From: a virus
DNA length: 22,519 bases
IMG/VR virus record: IMGVR_UViG_3300049812_003812
Location: 1 to 22,519 of that record
Direction: 5' to 3' (one strand)
In this document: in pieces, positions 6,302 through 13,624 of the stretch
How the letters are laid out: each line of letters starts with the position of its first letter
How positions within the stretch are numbered: the first letter of the stretch is position 1
Notes under the pieces: model-generated
The model's input: only the letters and a program-made list of their open reading frames with translations
What the model was told of the DNA's origin: nothing
Databases searched by the model: none
Translations under genes and position numbers: made by a program

Positions 6302-8355
6302 CCGCGCGCCCGCTCTTCTATCCGACACAGGGCGGGATCGACCAAGAGACGCCTTCGATCTCGATCCCACCGGGCCGGGCTATCGCCGCGAACAATCACG
6401 AGGCGGTGAGCCGCGGGTATCAGCGCACGCAGGGGTACGAGCGGTACGACGGCAGAGCTGCGCCCTCCGCTGCGAAGTTTTCGGTCGCCACATTCACCGA
6501 GGGCGCGCTGGAGATAGAGGCGGGCGACACCCTGACCGGCCTCGCAAGCGGGGCCGTCGCGCGCGTCTTGGCCGCGCCGGTTGTGGCGCTGGGGGCTTGG
6601 GAATCGGACAACGCCGCAGGCACGATCGCACTCCACAACATCGCCGGGCAGTTCGTGACAGGCGAAACGCTCTTGCTGGGAGATTTCGCCGCCGCACGTA
6701 TGGACGCGCCGCCCGTCGAATCGGATGGGATCGAATACCCGGCCTATCTTCTGGCCGCGCAGACCTATCGCCGGGATCTGATCGAGCGTGTGCCCGGTAG
6801 CGGGCCGGTGCGCGGCGTGGTCTGGTATGAAGGCCGCTTGCACGCATGGCGCGACAATGCGGCTGGCGATGCCTGCGTCCTGCATCAATCGACCGGCACC
6901 GGCTGGACCGCGCCGGATCTCGGCGCCGCCCTGCTATTCGAGGGCGGCAGCATCGAAATTGTGGTGGGCGATACTGTCACCGGGACCGAGAGCGGGGCGA
7001 CCGGAACGGTGCGGTATATCGTGGTCGACGCCGGAACCGATTGGGGGTCAGACGCGACCGGCACCATGATCCTCGACGGGATCGCGGGCGAGTTCGTGGA
7101 AAGCGAACCCCTCGCCGTTGGAGAAAACCCGCAGGCGGTCGCAGTCGGCCCGGCCAGCCCGGTGACTTTCCCCCCTGGCGGTCGCTACGAGTTCACCATC
7201 AAGAATTTCTACGGCACTGTGGGGACCGAGCGCGTCTATGGCGCGAACGGCGTCGGCCCGGCGTTCGAGTACGATGGCACCAATGTGATCTCGATCGACA
7301 CCGGGATGCCCGACGATCGCCCGTTCCTCGTGGCCGCGCACAAGAACCATCTGTTTCTCGGCTTTCCCAAGGGATCGCTCCAGCACAGCGATCTTGGCGA
7401 GCCGCGAAGCTTCACCGCCGTTCTCGGCGCGGCAGAGCTGGGGATGGGGCACGAGCTGACCGGGATCATTCCGAACGCGCAAGCCACGCTCCTGATTACG
7501 ACGGACAGCACGCTCGGCATTCTGACCGGCAACGATTCGAGCGATTGGCTTCTCGAAGGGCTTTCCGACGAGGCGGGCGGCAGGCGGCACAGCGCGCAGC
7601 GCATCGGACAGATCATTTACCTGGATGAACGCGGCGTGCGATCGGTCGCGGCCACGCAATCCTACGGCAATTTCAGGCTCGGCACCTACACCAGCATGAT
7701 CCAATCCGAGCTGGAGGCAAAGCGGAAGCGCGGCGCAAAGCCGGTGGGTTCGTGCATCATCAAGTCGAAGGACCAATACCTGTTGTTCTTCGATGATCGG
7801 ACAGGGATCAGCATCTATTTCGGCAGGAAAAAGCCGGAACCCATGCTGTTCGAGTACCCTTTCGAGGTTTCATGCCTGCACGTCGCAGAGGTCGACGGGC
7901 GCGAGCGCGCGTTTGTCGGCGCTACCGACGGTTTCGTTTACGAGCTGAACGTCGGCACGAGCTTCGACGGCGCGGCGATCGAAGCATACTTGCAGCTCCC
8001 GTTCGCGCATCAGGGCGGGCCGCGCACGTTGAAGCGCTACCACAAGGCGGTCGCGGATATTATCGCCGGGCCGCAAAGCCAGCTCGCCATGGTCGCGCAA
8101 TTCGATGGGGGAGCTGGCATCCAGCCCTATTCTCATAGCGAAGTGTTCGGCATATCGGGCGGCGGAGGTATGTGGGGCCTGTCGAATTGGGCGGAGTTCC
8201 AATGGGACAGCCCGACAATCGCCAACGCGGAGAGCTACATTCAGGGTCTTGGCGTTAACATGAGCCTCGTGATGTTCTCTTCGTCGGCCACGATGGAGAG
8301 CTACATCATCCAGGGGATCACCCTGATGTTCACCACGCGAGGGATGAAGCGATGA
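6298..8355 (+). CDS. Large tail (nozzle-like) protein with duplicated beta segment
   Basis: A 685-aa protein encoded directly after the adaptor and coupled to it by an ATGA overlap. It is beta-rich, with long runs of strands and few charged helices, and its C-terminal part suggests a ring-forming propeller-type body (KNHLFLGFPKGSLQHSDLGE; FVGATDGFVYELN; a final block GITLMFTTRGMKR). Position, size and composition fit the nozzle or tail-tube protein that hangs below the adaptor in podoviruses. Residues about 68-130 and 216-279 are clearly related: both carry GDTxTG, SGA, then xAGTI/GTMIL, IAGxFV and xxLxxG, so an insertion domain has been duplicated. The function is inferred from location and general resemblance. 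A stabilisation/plug protein of the P22 gp10 type is an alternative. Confidence 0.7.
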   Translation: MTARPLFYPTQGGIDQETPSISIPPGRAIAANNHEAVSRGYQRTQGYERYDGRAAPSAAKFSVATFTEGALEIEAGDTLTGLASGAVARVLAAPVVALGAWESDNAAGTIALHNIAGQFVTGETLLLGDFAAARMDAPPVESDGIEYPAYLLAAQTYRRDLIERVPGSGPVRGVVWYEGRLHAWRDNAAGDACVLHQSTGTGWTAPDLGAALLFEGGSIEIVVGDTVTGTESGATGTVRYIVVDAGTDWGSDATGTMILDGIAGEFVESEPLAVGENPQAVAVGPASPVTFPPGGRYEFTIKNFYGTVGTERVYGANGVGPAFEYDGTNVISIDTGMPDDRPFLVAAHKNHLFLGFPKGSLQHSDLGEPRSFTAVLGAAELGMGHELTGIIPNAQATLLITTDSTLGILTGNDSSDWLLEGLSDEAGGRRHSAQRIGQIIYLDERGVRSVAATQSYGNFRLGTYTSMIQSELEAKRKRGAKPVGSCIIKSKDQYLLFFDDRTGISIYFGRKKPEPMLFEYPFEVSCLHVAEVDGRERAFVGATDGFVYELNVGTSFDGAAIEAYLQLPFAHQGGPRTLKRYHKAVADIIAGPQSQLAMVAQFDGGAGIQPYSHSEVFGISGGGGMWGLSNWAEFQWDSPTIANAESYIQGLGVNMSLVMFSSSATMESYIIQGITLMFTTRGMKR

Positions 8356-9446
8356 ACGACTTTTACACCGCGCCCGAATCCCCGGTGGATTTCACCACTG
8401 CGCGCTCGGCGCCGGTCCGTGCGCAATACCAAGCGATCGAAGCCGCGTTCGACAAGCTCAAGGGCCGCATCAGCTACGTGATTGCGGTTGGCGTCAACGC
8501 ACTGACCGTCGAGCTGCAATACCCGCCCGAATCCTACACCGACGGGATGCTGATGCACGTCGGCATCACGGCGACCAACACCGGCCCGGCCACGATGAAC
8601 GTCAACGGCCTGGGCGCGGTCCCGATTGTGTCCCGTTCTGGGGCACCTTTGATCGCCGGGGATCTGATGGCCGGTTCGGTCGAAACCCTGTTCTATGTCG
8701 GCGGGCGGTTCGTGATCCGTGCGGTCGCGGGCGCGCAGGGGCCGAAAGGCGAAAAAGGCGATGCGAACGGAATTGTGGGGCCGACCGGGGAGCGTGGACC
8801 GGCAGGGGCCGATGGCGAGGATGGCGAGGACGCATACGAAACTGCGCTCACCTTGGGCTTCGTCGGCACGCGCGCCGAATGGCTGGCCTCGCTGGTCGGC
8901 CCGCAGGGGCCGGAAGGTCCGCAGGGAGTGCAGGGGCCGAAGGGTGACAAGGGCGACAAGGGCGAAACCGGCCCGGCTGGGGCGGACGGCGCGGACGGCG
9001 CGGGTTCGACCTGGGCGGATCTCGGCGGGAAGCCTACCAATCTGGTCGAGCTGGCTGCAATTCCTGACCTTACACAGATCGGCCTCGCGCTTCTTGGTGC
9101 CGCCGATGAAAACGCTCTTGCCCGGCTGGCAGGTGGCGCGGTTCGCGTCGTGGCAGCGAGCTTCGCCAAGGGGGGTGGATATGTGAAGCTCCGTATGCCG
9201 ATCGGCGAGGCCGACACCGATTTCATCGTGCAATGGGGCACGCAATCAATTTCCAGCGGCACGCGCACGATCGCGTACCCCACCGCATTTGCGGCGTGGT
9301 CGATTGCGCTCGTGAGCGGCGGCACACCCCGCGTCGGAAAGGAAGAGCATAGCGCTCTGACCCTTTACACCGGCACAACCTCTTTCACCGTGGATAGCGA
9401 CTTGAACGGCTCGAAGTCGGTCTTCTGGATAGCCTTGGGAGTATAG
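8352..9446 (+). CDS. Collagen-like tail fibre with gp53-type C-terminal domain
   Basis: A 364-aa protein coupled to the previous gene by ATGA. Residues 1-125 form a beta-rich attachment part. Two collagen-like blocks of Gly-X-Y repeats follow at about 127-159 and 183-218, separated by a conserved spacer (AYETALTLGFVGTRAEWLAS) that often interrupts collagen blocks in phage fibres. The last 100 residues (VQWGTQSISSGTRTIAYPTA through SKSVFWIALGV) match the C-terminal knob of gp53-like tail fibre proteins: a QWG start, an aromatic/Pro middle and an iAiG-type end. It likely trimerises through the collagen parts and binds the host surface with the knob. It is the only obvious receptor-binding candidate in the window. 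Confidence 0.85.
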   Translation: MNDFYTAPESPVDFTTARSAPVRAQYQAIEAAFDKLKGRISYVIAVGVNALTVELQYPPESYTDGMLMHVGITATNTGPATMNVNGLGAVPIVSRSGAPLIAGDLMAGSVETLFYVGGRFVIRAVAGAQGPKGEKGDANGIVGPTGERGPAGADGEDGEDAYETALTLGFVGTRAEWLASLVGPQGPEGPQGVQGPKGDKGDKGETGPAGADGADGAGSTWADLGGKPTNLVELAAIPDLTQIGLALLGAADENALARLAGGAVRVVAASFAKGGGYVKLRMPIGEADTDFIVQWGTQSISSGTRTIAYPTAFAAWSIALVSGGTPRVGKEEHSALTLYTGTTSFTVDSDLNGSKSVFWIALGV

Positions 9447-9449
9447 GCC

Positions 9450-9860
9450 GTGGAAACGATCAATTACGCTGCTGTGGTCCCCTGGGTTATCGAAACGATG
9501 ACCCTGTGCTTTCGCGCCGTCGCTGGCGGTCACGCGCTAATCGCGATCCTGATATGGTGGATGTTCCGGGGACAGGCCGAGCGCCCGCCCCATGATCGCC
9601 GGTTGAATGACAGAGCGTGGAATTGGTTCAACACCGGGGCGATCATAGGATCGGTGGGGTTCATCGCGCTCGATGTTCAGTATTTCACCGTCACCGGCAA
9701 AACGATCGGCGATGTGATCGCGATGATTGTGTGGTGGTGCTTCGCCACCGCAGGGACAATCCGCGTTGCCTCGCGTTCCGATCGCCCACGCTTCGTCTAT
9801 CTCGGCACGTCTATCTTCGTGATCGGAATGCCCCTCTATGTCTGGGCCACCGCTGGGTGA
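9450..9860 (+). CDS. Four-segment membrane protein of the lysis cassette
   Basis: The GTG at 9450 is chosen because GGGAG (9437-9441) lies 8 bases upstream and the frame then begins 3 bases after the fibre stop. The 136-aa product has four likely membrane segments: around residues 11-40 (rich in Ile, Leu and Trp), 57-79, 84-107 (VIAMIVWWCFATAGTI) and 114-136. The loops carry basic and acidic clusters (RGQAERPPHDRRLNDR). It stands immediately before the holin candidate and lysozyme, so it may be a second holin, an antiholin or a membrane regulator of lysis timing. The sequence is not recognised as a named family. A superinfection-exclusion protein is another possibility. Confidence 0.72.
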   Translation: METINYAAVVPWVIETMTLCFRAVAGGHALIAILIWWMFRGQAERPPHDRRLNDRAWNWFNTGAIIGSVGFIALDVQYFTVTGKTIGDVIAMIVWWCFATAGTIRVASRSDRPRFVYLGTSIFVIGMPLYVWATAG

Positions 9861-9946
9861 TTAGCCAGTTTCTCGCAGTTGGCACGAACACCGGAGCAAA
9901 GTACGCTGCCCCGGCAGGGATTTTTGCGCTTTTTTCGGAGCTTACT

Positions 9947-10360
9947 GTGGGGGGAATTGACATTGCCATGGTGGGCGCAATCGTAATCGGGCTTGCGTCC
10001 GGTGCGATGATCCGCCTTTCGTTTTTCATTCGCGAACCGGATGCCAAGCAGCGAATCCGCAGCGACATCATGGTGTCGTTCCTGTCCGCAATGGCGAACC
10101 TTATCATCGCTGGTATCATGGTCGCGGCGGGCACCCTGGCGATGCCGGATCTTCCCCTTTGGGGCGCGGCGGGTGTCGGCATGGTGGTCGGTTTCCGCGG
10201 CAACGACAATGTGCCTGCGTTCGCGCGCAAATGGATGAACCTCGAAGTGGAAAAGCCCAACGCCGAGACGATGCGCAAGGGCCTGTATGACGCGACCGAT
10301 CGCCCGAAAGATGGCGCAATGGACGATCTCATTCGGAGAATAGATGATGACGAAGCGTAA
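9947..10360 (+). CDS. Putative holin, three membrane segments
   Basis: Three candidate starts exist in this frame. GTG 9857 overlaps the preceding stop but lacks a ribosome-binding site, and the codons from 9857 to 9946 lack the usual GC3 bias. GTG 9947 has GGAG (9937-9940) at 6-base spacing and is chosen, giving 137 aa. ATG 9968 is a weaker alternative only 7 codons later. The protein has three hydrophobic segments: IAMVGAIVIGLASGAM, ANLIIAGIMVAAGTLAM and WGAAGVGMVVGF. A hydrophilic charged tail ends in DDLIRRIDDDEA. This topology and the position right before an endolysin, overlapping it by 17 bases, fit a class I-type holin that forms inner-membrane holes at lysis. The specific family is not recognised. 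Confidence 0.7.
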   Translation: MGGIDIAMVGAIVIGLASGAMIRLSFFIREPDAKQRIRSDIMVSFLSAMANLIIAGIMVAAGTLAMPDLPLWGAAGVGMVVGFRGNDNVPAFARKWMNLEVEKPNAETMRKGLYDATDRPKDGAMDDLIRRIDDDEA

Positions 10361-10964
10361 AGCGATATTCGACGCGGTGCGCCGCATTCTGGGGCGCGGG
10401 TTCAGTCCCGACGAAGTGGCGCAGCTCGATGCTGCACTGGATAGCGCGATGGTTCCTGACGCCCCTAGCGCGCCCGAACGCCCCGGCTCGCCGCGCAGGG
10501 TAGGGAGTAAAGGCACGGCGCTGATAAAGCGTTTCGAGGGGTGCGCTCGCATTCGGCCCGACGGCAAGGTCGAAGCCTATCCCGACCCCGGCACTGGCGG
10601 CGCACCGTGGACGATCGGCTGGGGGTCAACCGGCCCCGGCATCTCTCCCGGCACGGTATGGACACAGAAGCAATGCGACGACCGCCTAGACGCGGACCTC
10701 GTGCGCTATGCCGAGGGCGTGGCAAAGGCTCTGGGATCATCCATTGCCTCAACCAGCCAGGCGCAGTTCGATGCGCTGGTCAGCTTCCACTACAACACCG
10801 GGGCCATCGGACGCGCCACGCTCACCCGCCTGCATCGCGCGGGGGACTTCAATGCCGCAGCGGCGGAGTTCGGCAGATGGAAACACGCCGGTGGGCGAGT
10901 CCTGCGAGGGCTTGTCGTTCGCCGTGAAGCCGAAGAAGCGCTTTACCGGGAGGGTTCGCGATGA
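10344..10964 (+). CDS. Endolysin: GH24 (T4-type) lysozyme with N-terminal helical extension
   Basis: A 206-aa muramidase that cleaves the N-acetylmuramic acid to N-acetylglucosamine bond of peptidoglycan at the end of infection. The GH24 catalytic signature is clear: Glu65 in IKRFEGCARI, Asp81 in YPDPGTGGAP and Thr90 in WTIGWGST. A substrate-groove helix (SQAQFDALVSFHYNTGAIG) and the end block VLRGLVVRREAEEALY are also typical. Residues 1-50 precede the catalytic domain: a conserved-looking helical segment RKAIFDAVRRILGRGFSPDE, then a Pro-rich linker. No signal peptide or SAR segment is seen, so release should depend on the holin. Two adjacent ATGs (10344, 10347) are possible; GGAG at 10335-10338 serves either. 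It overlaps the holin gene, and the next gene starts at its own ATGA. Confidence 0.93.
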   Translation: MMTKRKAIFDAVRRILGRGFSPDEVAQLDAALDSAMVPDAPSAPERPGSPRRVGSKGTALIKRFEGCARIRPDGKVEAYPDPGTGGAPWTIGWGSTGPGISPGTVWTQKQCDDRLDADLVRYAEGVAKALGSSIASTSQAQFDALVSFHYNTGAIGRATLTRLHRAGDFNAAAAEFGRWKHAGGRVLRGLVVRREAEEALYREGSR

Positions 10965-11290
10965 AACGTATCGGCAATTTCGTGGCGAGCATTGCGCCGA
11001 AGGGATGGATCGCGATCGGATTGGTGGCCGTCCTGATCGCGGGCGTGATCGCCGCCGTAATCATTTCTGGCAACAGCGAGGAACGTCTGGTCGAAACCGC
11101 GCGCGAGAGCGGCGCCGCCGATGCAGTAATCACCGGGCAGAACACAACGCTCGATCAACTTGGAGACGCGAACGATGCCGAAGAGAACCTTGAGGCTGGC
11201 GGCGAGCGTAGTGCTTCTCGCTTTGCTGAGTGCTTGCGCAACAGTCGAAGAAAGCCCGCCTGCGAGCGCTACCGACCGCTCGCGGAGTAG
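10961..11290 (+). CDS. Inner-membrane spanin (Rz-like)
   Basis: A 109-aa protein starting inside the endolysin stop (ATGA). It has a short N-terminal cytoplasmic part, one membrane segment at about residues 16-37 (WIAIGLVAVLIAGVIAAVII), and a periplasmic helical region with TTLDQLGDANDAEENLE. Two cysteines, C91 and C101, near the end could stabilise dimers. This is the layout of an inner-membrane spanin, which spans the periplasm and joins an outer-membrane lipoprotein to fuse the two membranes in the last step of lysis. The partner gene lies largely within it in the +1 frame, the classic Rz/Rz1 arrangement. The protein is short for an Rz but has the expected order of elements. Confidence 0.82.
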   Translation: MKRIGNFVASIAPKGWIAIGLVAVLIAGVIAAVIISGNSEERLVETARESGAADAVITGQNTTLDQLGDANDAEENLEAGGERSASRFAECLRNSRRKPACERYRPLAE

Positions 11291-11441
11291 CTGGTGCCAG
11301 GGCGATAAGGCCATCAGCTACGCCCAGGCCGACGAGGAAAAGCAGGACGATCCCGGCAACCAGCTCGACAGCGAACCAACGGTTGCAGAGATCCAGGCTC
11401 ACAATGCGCGGCTGGCTGCGGCCTGCCGTGAAGAAGAGTGA
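11175..11441 (+). CDS. Outer-membrane spanin lipoprotein (Rz1-like), overlapping Rz
   Basis: An 88-aa lipoprotein. The signal peptide MPKRTLRLAASVVLLALLSA ends at a lipobox LSAC, so Cys21 is the predicted lipidated residue of the mature protein. The ATG at 11175 is chosen because it gives a compact signal peptide and has GGAG (11162-11165) upstream; a TTG at 11160 would only add five residues. The mature part is hydrophilic and ends in a helix with EIQAHNARLAAACREEE. The first 116 bases overlap the inner spanin gene in another frame and the rest extends past it, a staggered version of the Rz/Rz1 nesting. The product should meet the inner spanin across the periplasm and trigger membrane fusion. 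Confidence 0.85.
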   Translation: MPKRTLRLAASVVLLALLSACATVEESPPASATDRSRSSWCQGDKAISYAQADEEKQDDPGNQLDSEPTVAEIQAHNARLAAACREEE

Positions 11442-11474
11442 TTTTCGAGGCCGGTTGATATAGTACGGGCCGAC

Positions 11475-11480
11475 AGGAGG
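11475..11480 (+). promoter_or_regulatory. Consensus Shine-Dalgarno for the first ejection-protein gene
   Basis: AGGAGG, a full consensus, lies 5 bases before the ATG at 11486 in the 44-base gap after the lysis cassette. It is the strongest ribosome-binding site among the non-capsid genes here and suggests independent, efficient translation of the following block. Confidence 0.7.
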
Positions 11481-11485
11481 ACGCG

Positions 11486-12334
11486 ATGGCGTGGACGAAA
11501 GACGGACGTTGGATTCCAGAGGACGATAGCGTTGAAACGCGCCTGACCGGACTCCTCGCCAACGACAGCAAATACATGACCACCGCGCGCGCGGCGGGCA
11601 CGCGCACCGCGGCCCGGCGGGGGCTTCTGAACAGCAGCATCGCGGCGGGTTCGGCGGAGTCCGCTGCCATAGCCGCTGCCGCGCCGATCGCCTCGCAAGA
11701 CGCATCGCAGACTTTCCAGCGCAATCAGGCAACGCTCGAAACCGGGCTGCAATCCGATCTCTCGAAGCAGAGTTTCAACCAGCAGAGCGACCTCAACCGT
11801 CAGCAGAACGAGGCGTCTCTGGCGACGATCGACAAACAGGCCGGGTATCAGCGCGAGCTGGCGCAGATGCAGGAAGCCGCGGCGCTCGAACGGGCGAAGT
11901 TGTCCGAATCCGGCGCGACCGCGCGCCAGCTCGCAGACTTCGACCAGCGCACCGCCGAGCAGATCCGGAACATCGAGAGCCAGACCGCGCAGCAGGAGCG
12001 CCAGCTATCGAGCGCGGAGCGTCAGGCGATGATGGCTGCGGACACGAACATTCTGCAATCGCAAATCTCAGCCAATTCTCAGCTCTCCAGCCAGTACCTT
12101 TCCGCGTTCTCGAACCTTGCGGCGAGCCCGGATATTCCGGCCAACGTCCGCAACGCTTACATCGCGGAGTTCCAGCGCGTGATGAAGCAGGGGCAGGGGC
12201 TTATCAATCTGATGGACAGCGCCGAAGTGACGTGGAGCGGAACGCCCGCGCAGCCCATCGCGCCCTCCAACGCTCCGCCGATTATGAACGGCGGCGGTAA
12301 TGTGAACATGGCCGCGCGAGAGCGCATCGTATGA
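11486..12334 (+). CDS. Putative internal virion (ejection) protein, coiled coil
   Basis: A 282-aa protein. Its N-terminal half contains ARRGLLNSSIAAGSAESAAI followed by AAAAPIASQDASQTFQRN, a motif seen in internal core or ejection-associated proteins of several podoviruses. From about residue 95 to 190 it is a long Gln/Glu/Ala-rich helix with many QQ and ER pairs (TAEQIRNIESQTAQQERQL), likely coiled coil. The C-terminus ends in an unstructured Pro/Asn/Gly-rich tail. A consensus ribosome-binding site precedes the ATG. It opens a run of genes that ends with the giant polyvalent gene, as expected for proteins packed inside the head or ejected into the host. Function is inferred from motif and order; a minor tail protein cannot be excluded. 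Confidence 0.7.
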   Translation: MAWTKDGRWIPEDDSVETRLTGLLANDSKYMTTARAAGTRTAARRGLLNSSIAAGSAESAAIAAAAPIASQDASQTFQRNQATLETGLQSDLSKQSFNQQSDLNRQQNEASLATIDKQAGYQRELAQMQEAAALERAKLSESGATARQLADFDQRTAEQIRNIESQTAQQERQLSSAERQAMMAADTNILQSQISANSQLSSQYLSAFSNLAASPDIPANVRNAYIAEFQRVMKQGQGLINLMDSAEVTWSGTPAQPIAPSNAPPIMNGGGNVNMAARERIV

Positions 12335-12813
12335 TTCGACCGGCCACGCCTGCCGATCTCCCGCGGCTCTACGAGCTGGTGTTGGAAATGCACGCCCGCA
12401 GCGAATATGCGCGGCGCGGCATCGGCGTGGACGAGGCCAGCGCGCGGAGCATCCTCAAGGATGGGGTCTATCGCAACGGCAGAACGAACAACGGCGGCAC
12501 GCTTCTGAATGTGGTCGAGTTCCGGGGCGAGGTCGAAGGCTTCATGCTGGGGCTTCTCCAGCGCGTCTATACGATCGGCGACCGGTTGGAGGCGCAGGAC
12601 TATTGGCTCTTCACCACGAAGCGCTGCCCGCGCGTCGGATGGGGAAAGCTGGTCGACGCCTATCTCGCATGGGCGCTGAATAATCCGAAGGTGGCTGACG
12701 TTCGCGCATCGTGGACGGATGCTGCCGGAGTGGACGGCGAGAAGCTAGGTCGGATATACGAGAAGAAGGGCTTTCGCCGCTGCGGGGCGATCTACACGAG
12801 GGAATCGAAATGA
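12331..12813 (+). CDS. GNAT-fold acetyltransferase-like protein
   Basis: A 160-aa protein starting MIRPATPADLPRLYELVLEM, the usual first strand and helix of GCN5-related N-acetyltransferases. A central strand block (TLLNVVEFRGEVEGFMLGLL) leads to the acetyl-CoA loop region CPRVGWGKLVDAYLAWALNN, which corresponds to motif A (R/Q-x-x-G-x-G/A) with R-V-G-W-G-K. The C-terminal GRIYEKKGFRRCGAIYTR matches the usual Y-x-K-x-G-F end. It is joined to both neighbours by ATGA overlaps within the internal-protein run. GNAT-like proteins occur in this position in some podoviruses (the T7 gp13 family is related), so it may be a structural or virion-packed relative rather than an active enzyme. Substrate is unknown. 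Confidence 0.8.
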   Translation: MIRPATPADLPRLYELVLEMHARSEYARRGIGVDEASARSILKDGVYRNGRTNNGGTLLNVVEFRGEVEGFMLGLLQRVYTIGDRLEAQDYWLFTTKRCPRVGWGKLVDAYLAWALNNPKVADVRASWTDAAGVDGEKLGRIYEKKGFRRCGAIYTRESK

Positions 12814-13616
12814 GCGGCATCGTCAAAGCGGTCGGCAAGGTATTCAAGAAAGTCGTGAAGGTGGTGAAGAAGGTAGCTCTTCCCGCGCTCGCGATCGGCG
12901 CCGTCGTGCTGACCGGCGGCGCGGCGTTGGGCGTGCTTCCTGCCGTTGGCTCTGTCGTCGGAGGATTGGGACTCGGCGCAACGGTCACGAGCGCCTTGAC
13001 GGGCGCGGTCACTATGGCGGGCTACGGCGCGATGGCGGGCGGGCTTCTCGGCGGCAAGAAGGGATTCATGAAAGGCGCGGGCATGGGCGCAGCGGCAGGC
13101 GGGCTTCTCGGCCTGGCCGCGCCGGGCGCGTTGAGTGCGATCCCTGGCGCCATGCCAAGCGCGAATGCCGCCGCTGGCGCAGCCGGTCAGGTGGCGACCG
13201 CTGGTAGCGATCTCGTCGCGGGCGCAACCGGCGTGGCGGATATTCCCGCCGCGATGCAGGTGGTCGACCCTACCGTCGCGGCCATGACGCAGGGCGGCGC
13301 GAGCGCAGCGACCACGGCGGCGACAACCGCTGCGAAGCCGTCCCTTCTCCAAGGGCTTCTTGCCTCGCCCGTCGTGGGGCAGGTAATCGGCGGGATCGGT
13401 TCGGGAATGTCTGCAAACGCAGACGCGAAGGAGCGCAGAGCAGCCGAGGAACAGCGCCGCGCGAATTACGATGTGTCTGGGGGGCCGCTGGCGAACGGGC
13501 TTCTGGCGCCATTCCAGCCTGCCGCCGCTGGCACAGGGCCGACGGACTCGTTCGGGCAGATGGGCCGCTGGTATTACGATCCGAAGCTGGGGCGCCTCGT
13601 GCGCCGTGAGGGGTAA
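12810..13616 (+). CDS. Gly/Ala-rich hydrophobic internal virion protein
   Basis: A 268-aa protein starting at the ATGA that overlaps the previous stop, with GAGGGA a few bases upstream. It opens with a basic amphipathic helix (VKAVGKVFKKVVKVVKKVAL), then has long Gly/Ala/Val-rich hydrophobic stretches (to about residue 115) that could insert into membranes, then an Ala/Thr-rich middle, and a C-terminal tail with an Arg/Glu-rich helix (ADAKERRAAEEQRRANYD) and an aromatic end RWYYDPKLGRLVRR. Proteins of this make-up are common among podovirus ejection proteins that form a conduit through the cell envelope. The assignment is from composition and place in the gene run; the sequence is not matched to a named family. 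Confidence 0.65.
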   Translation: MSGIVKAVGKVFKKVVKVVKKVALPALAIGAVVLTGGAALGVLPAVGSVVGGLGLGATVTSALTGAVTMAGYGAMAGGLLGGKKGFMKGAGMGAAAGGLLGLAAPGALSAIPGAMPSANAAAGAAGQVATAGSDLVAGATGVADIPAAMQVVDPTVAAMTQGGASAATTAATTAAKPSLLQGLLASPVVGQVIGGIGSGMSANADAKERRAAEEQRRANYDVSGGPLANGLLAPFQPAAAGTGPTDSFGQMGRWYYDPKLGRLVRREG

Positions 13617-13624
13617 AGACTGCC

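Noticed and set aside
9617-9946. Upstream extension of the holin frame
   Set aside because: The part up to 9860 is out of frame with the four-segment membrane protein, reads as Arg/His-rich shadow sequence, and the part after 9857 lacks GC3 bias; GTG 9947 with GGAG is a better start.
11459-11464. TATAGT as a promoter -10 box before the 11486 gene
   Set aside because: No acceptable -35 element lies about 17 bases upstream, and phage late promoters of this group are not known to me from sequence alone.
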